6,516 nucleotides of DNA from UBA1189 sp045594245 (GTDB lineage: Bacteria; Bacteroidota; Bacteroidia; Bacteroidales; Bacteroidaceae), in NCBI GenBank assembly GCA_045594245.1, contig JAZNYG010000048.1, positions 1-6,516 of the forward strand, read 5' to 3'. A model generated the notes under the pieces. The model was not told where the DNA came from. It saw nothing but the letters and a program-made list of their open reading frames with translations, and ran no database searches. Positions 5,031 to 6,516 of the stretch are shown here, one piece after another. Within the stretch, counting starts at the first letter, position 1; each line of letters starts with the position of its first letter. A program made the position numbers and the translations under genes.

Positions 5031-6516
5031 AGAAAAAGGTTTACCTATTTGTATTGTTGGCTCTCTGTGTTTGTGGCATGCGCGCGCAATATGTGACACC
5101 GTCGGAGGGCGTGTTCCGTATCGTCAACGTAGAGTATGGAGCTGCCATGACCGAAAACTTCGTGAGCGGCAAGCTGCACTGTGCAGCCGTAGGCGATGCC
5201 GATGACTATGAACAGATGTGGGTGCTGAAGTCAAAAGCCAATTACTACACCATCCAGAACGTATTTACCGGTGCATATATCCAGACCGGCAACGCGGGCA
5301 CTGAGGTGCCCTACTGGACGGGCAAGGATGGCAAGAGCTTCAATATTGTGGAGAATACCACCTGGGGCGGTTACAACATCTGGGACACAGGACTGGGCTA
5401 CGGCCAGGGACTGCACAGCAAGGGCCCCGAAGGCAATATCGTGCGCTGGACTTCAGAGGCGAACAAGGCAGCCTCGGAGTGGCGATTCGTGAGCGTAGAC
5501 ATCACGGAAGAGGAAATAGCCAAGGCGCGTAAGGCATTCGAGGAGTTTGCCAATGCACGCAACAACGAGAGCGCCTTCCAGGCTGCCCTCGAGACGGTAT
5601 TCGAGGACGACGCATGCACCGTGCTCAAGGCCGAGTATGCAGCGATGGACGACGCGGCACTGCGCACCGCATTGAGTGCCAAGGGACTGGATGCCACACT
5701 CGTGGAGATGGCCGTGAAGGTGAAGAACGACAGCTGGGGAGAGCCTAACGAGAAGGCCGGCAAGCCAGCATGGGACAGCCAGTATGGAAAGAAATTCCGC
5801 GTACAGCTCATCGAGCCCTATAGCGTGGCCGGAGAGGTCACCGCATGGTTTGGGCACAACGCACATACCAATATGGACAACCCCACCGGACTCTACATGA
5901 ACAAGTGCCAGGTAGCCTATGTCATGGTGGAGGGAGAAATCAAGGAGGGAGCCGAGCTGTGGGCTTGCTGGATCAACGGACATAGCAAGATGCCTAACTA
6001 CAACAACGGGTACTCTAATGGTGTGCGCCTGCATACGGGACTCAATGTGGTGCCCTTCGGCTCTGACGGCAGCGCACTGTATATCAACTATCTGGTGCAT
6101 ACATACAATACGGCATCGAAAACATTCACGCGCAAGCTGGGCGACTACGATGACCTCAAGGTGCATATCGAGGGCGGCTACATCAACGGCTACTACAATA
6201 CCCACGGCGATGCCCTGTACACGGCCGATACCGATGCCGACTGGATGTACTACGAGGAGCGTGCCAACATGCGCAACATCACCATCCTGGGCCGCCATCA
6301 GGTGTTGCAGTTTGAACTCAACGATGTGACCGTCACCGAGGAAAACGGCAATACATGGACCGAGAGAGGACTGGCCAAGCTCTTCCCCGAAGAGCTGCCT
6401 GCCAGCCTGCCCGAGAACCAGCGCATCAATGCCATCGTGGAGGCATGGGACCGTATCATGCTGATAGAGAAGATGACGATGGGCCTGGTGAGCAAGGAGG
6501 TGGCCGACTCGATGAA
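5027..6516 (+). CDS. Secreted M60-like (enhancin-type) peptidase, N-terminal part
   Basis: The frame is open from ATG 5027 to the end of the window: 496 codons plus two bases, with the 3' end missing. Residues 1-20 form a signal peptide (Lys-rich start, hydrophobic core, likely cleavage after M-R-A, before Gln21), so the product is exported. Residues about 28-157 look like a trefoil-type carbohydrate-binding region (Q-M-W-V-L at 63-67, Y-T-I-Q-N-V-F-T-G-A-Y-I at 74-85, S-E-W-R-F at 150-154). A helical linker follows at about 160-235. Residues about 255-435 (Q-L-I-E-P-Y at 260-265, G-L-Y near 288, A-Y-V-M-V-E-G, G-L-N-V-V-P-F at 338-344, H-I-E-G-G-Y-I-N-G-Y-Y at 380-390) resemble the N-terminal part of M60-like peptidases, which in gut Bacteroidales cleave mucin-type glycoproteins. 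The final part A-W-D-R-I-M-L-I-E-K fits the segment before the zinc motif H-E-x-x-H, which is not reached here. Activity therefore cannot be confirmed. Confidence 0.8.
   Translation, partial: MKKKVYLFVLLALCVCGMRAQYVTPSEGVFRIVNVEYGAAMTENFVSGKLHCAAVGDADDYEQMWVLKSKANYYTIQNVFTGAYIQTGNAGTEVPYWTGKDGKSFNIVENTTWGGYNIWDTGLGYGQGLHSKGPEGNIVRWTSEANKAASEWRFVSVDITEEEIAKARKAFEEFANARNNESAFQAALETVFEDDACTVLKAEYAAMDDAALRTALSAKGLDATLVEMAVKVKNDSWGEPNEKAGKPAWDSQYGKKFRVQLIEPYSVAGEVTAWFGHNAHTNMDNPTGLYMNKCQVAYVMVEGEIKEGAELWACWINGHSKMPNYNNGYSNGVRLHTGLNVVPFGSDGSALYINYLVHTYNTASKTFTRKLGDYDDLKVHIEGGYINGYYNTHGDALYTADTDADWMYYEERANMRNITILGRHQVLQFELNDVTVTEENGNTWTERGLAKLFPEELPASLPENQRINAIVEAWDRIMLIEKMTMGLVSKEVADSM

Noticed and set aside
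5453..6298. A 281-codon open frame on the - strand opposite the peptidase gene
   Set aside because: Same explanation: antisense shadow of a G+C-rich coding frame whose + strand product has a signal peptide and recognisable domain pattern.

Overview
The window reads as a chromosomal fragment of a Bacteroidales bacterium, most likely Prevotella/Bacteroides-like; the genus cannot be fixed from this sequence. Three points support this. Candidate promoters have the Bacteroidetes -7 form TAnnTTTG (TACCTTTG at 1119, TATCTTTG at 2147, TAACTTTG at 4950) rather than a sigma70 -10. Start codons are preceded by A-rich stretches, not strong Shine-Dalgarno sites. The gene families (ORF6N-type protein, NlpE-like lipoprotein with a short Lys-rich signal, Tex of about 710 residues, M60-like secreted peptidase) are typical of gut Bacteroidales.

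Layout. Positions 1-160 form a long imperfect hairpin with about 36 base pairs in register, with no credible reading frame; it is probably a structured RNA, with 6S RNA as the leading but unproven idea. At 268-588 is a small three-helix membrane protein resembling short MotA/TolQ/ExbB channel proteins, closed by a hairpin at 592-614. A gene-free stretch (589-742) holds several hairpins, including a 25-bp helix at 669-734 whose only departures from Watson-Crick pairing are G-U wobbles on the + strand. On the - strand, 743-1063 is the C-terminal part of an ORF6N-domain protein whose DNA-contacting N-terminal half is missing. At 1152-2072 is an unrecognised 306-residue protein with two membrane helices near its C-terminus.

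The second part is more G+C-rich and has more conventional genes: an NlpE-N-like lipoprotein (2210-2656), the complete RNA-binding protein Tex (2743-4875), and the first 496 codons of a secreted protein (5027 to the window end). The last has a signal peptide, a trefoil-like lectin region and the N-terminal part of an M60-like peptidase; its zinc site would lie beyond the window.

The coding genes do not form an obvious pathway. Apart from the ORF6N remnant all lie on the + strand, but most have their own candidate promoter and intergenic gaps of about 85-150 bases, so they look like separate transcription units. The most notable features are the two structured non-coding stretches (1-160 and 589-742) and the truncated ORF6N gene between them and the orphan membrane protein.
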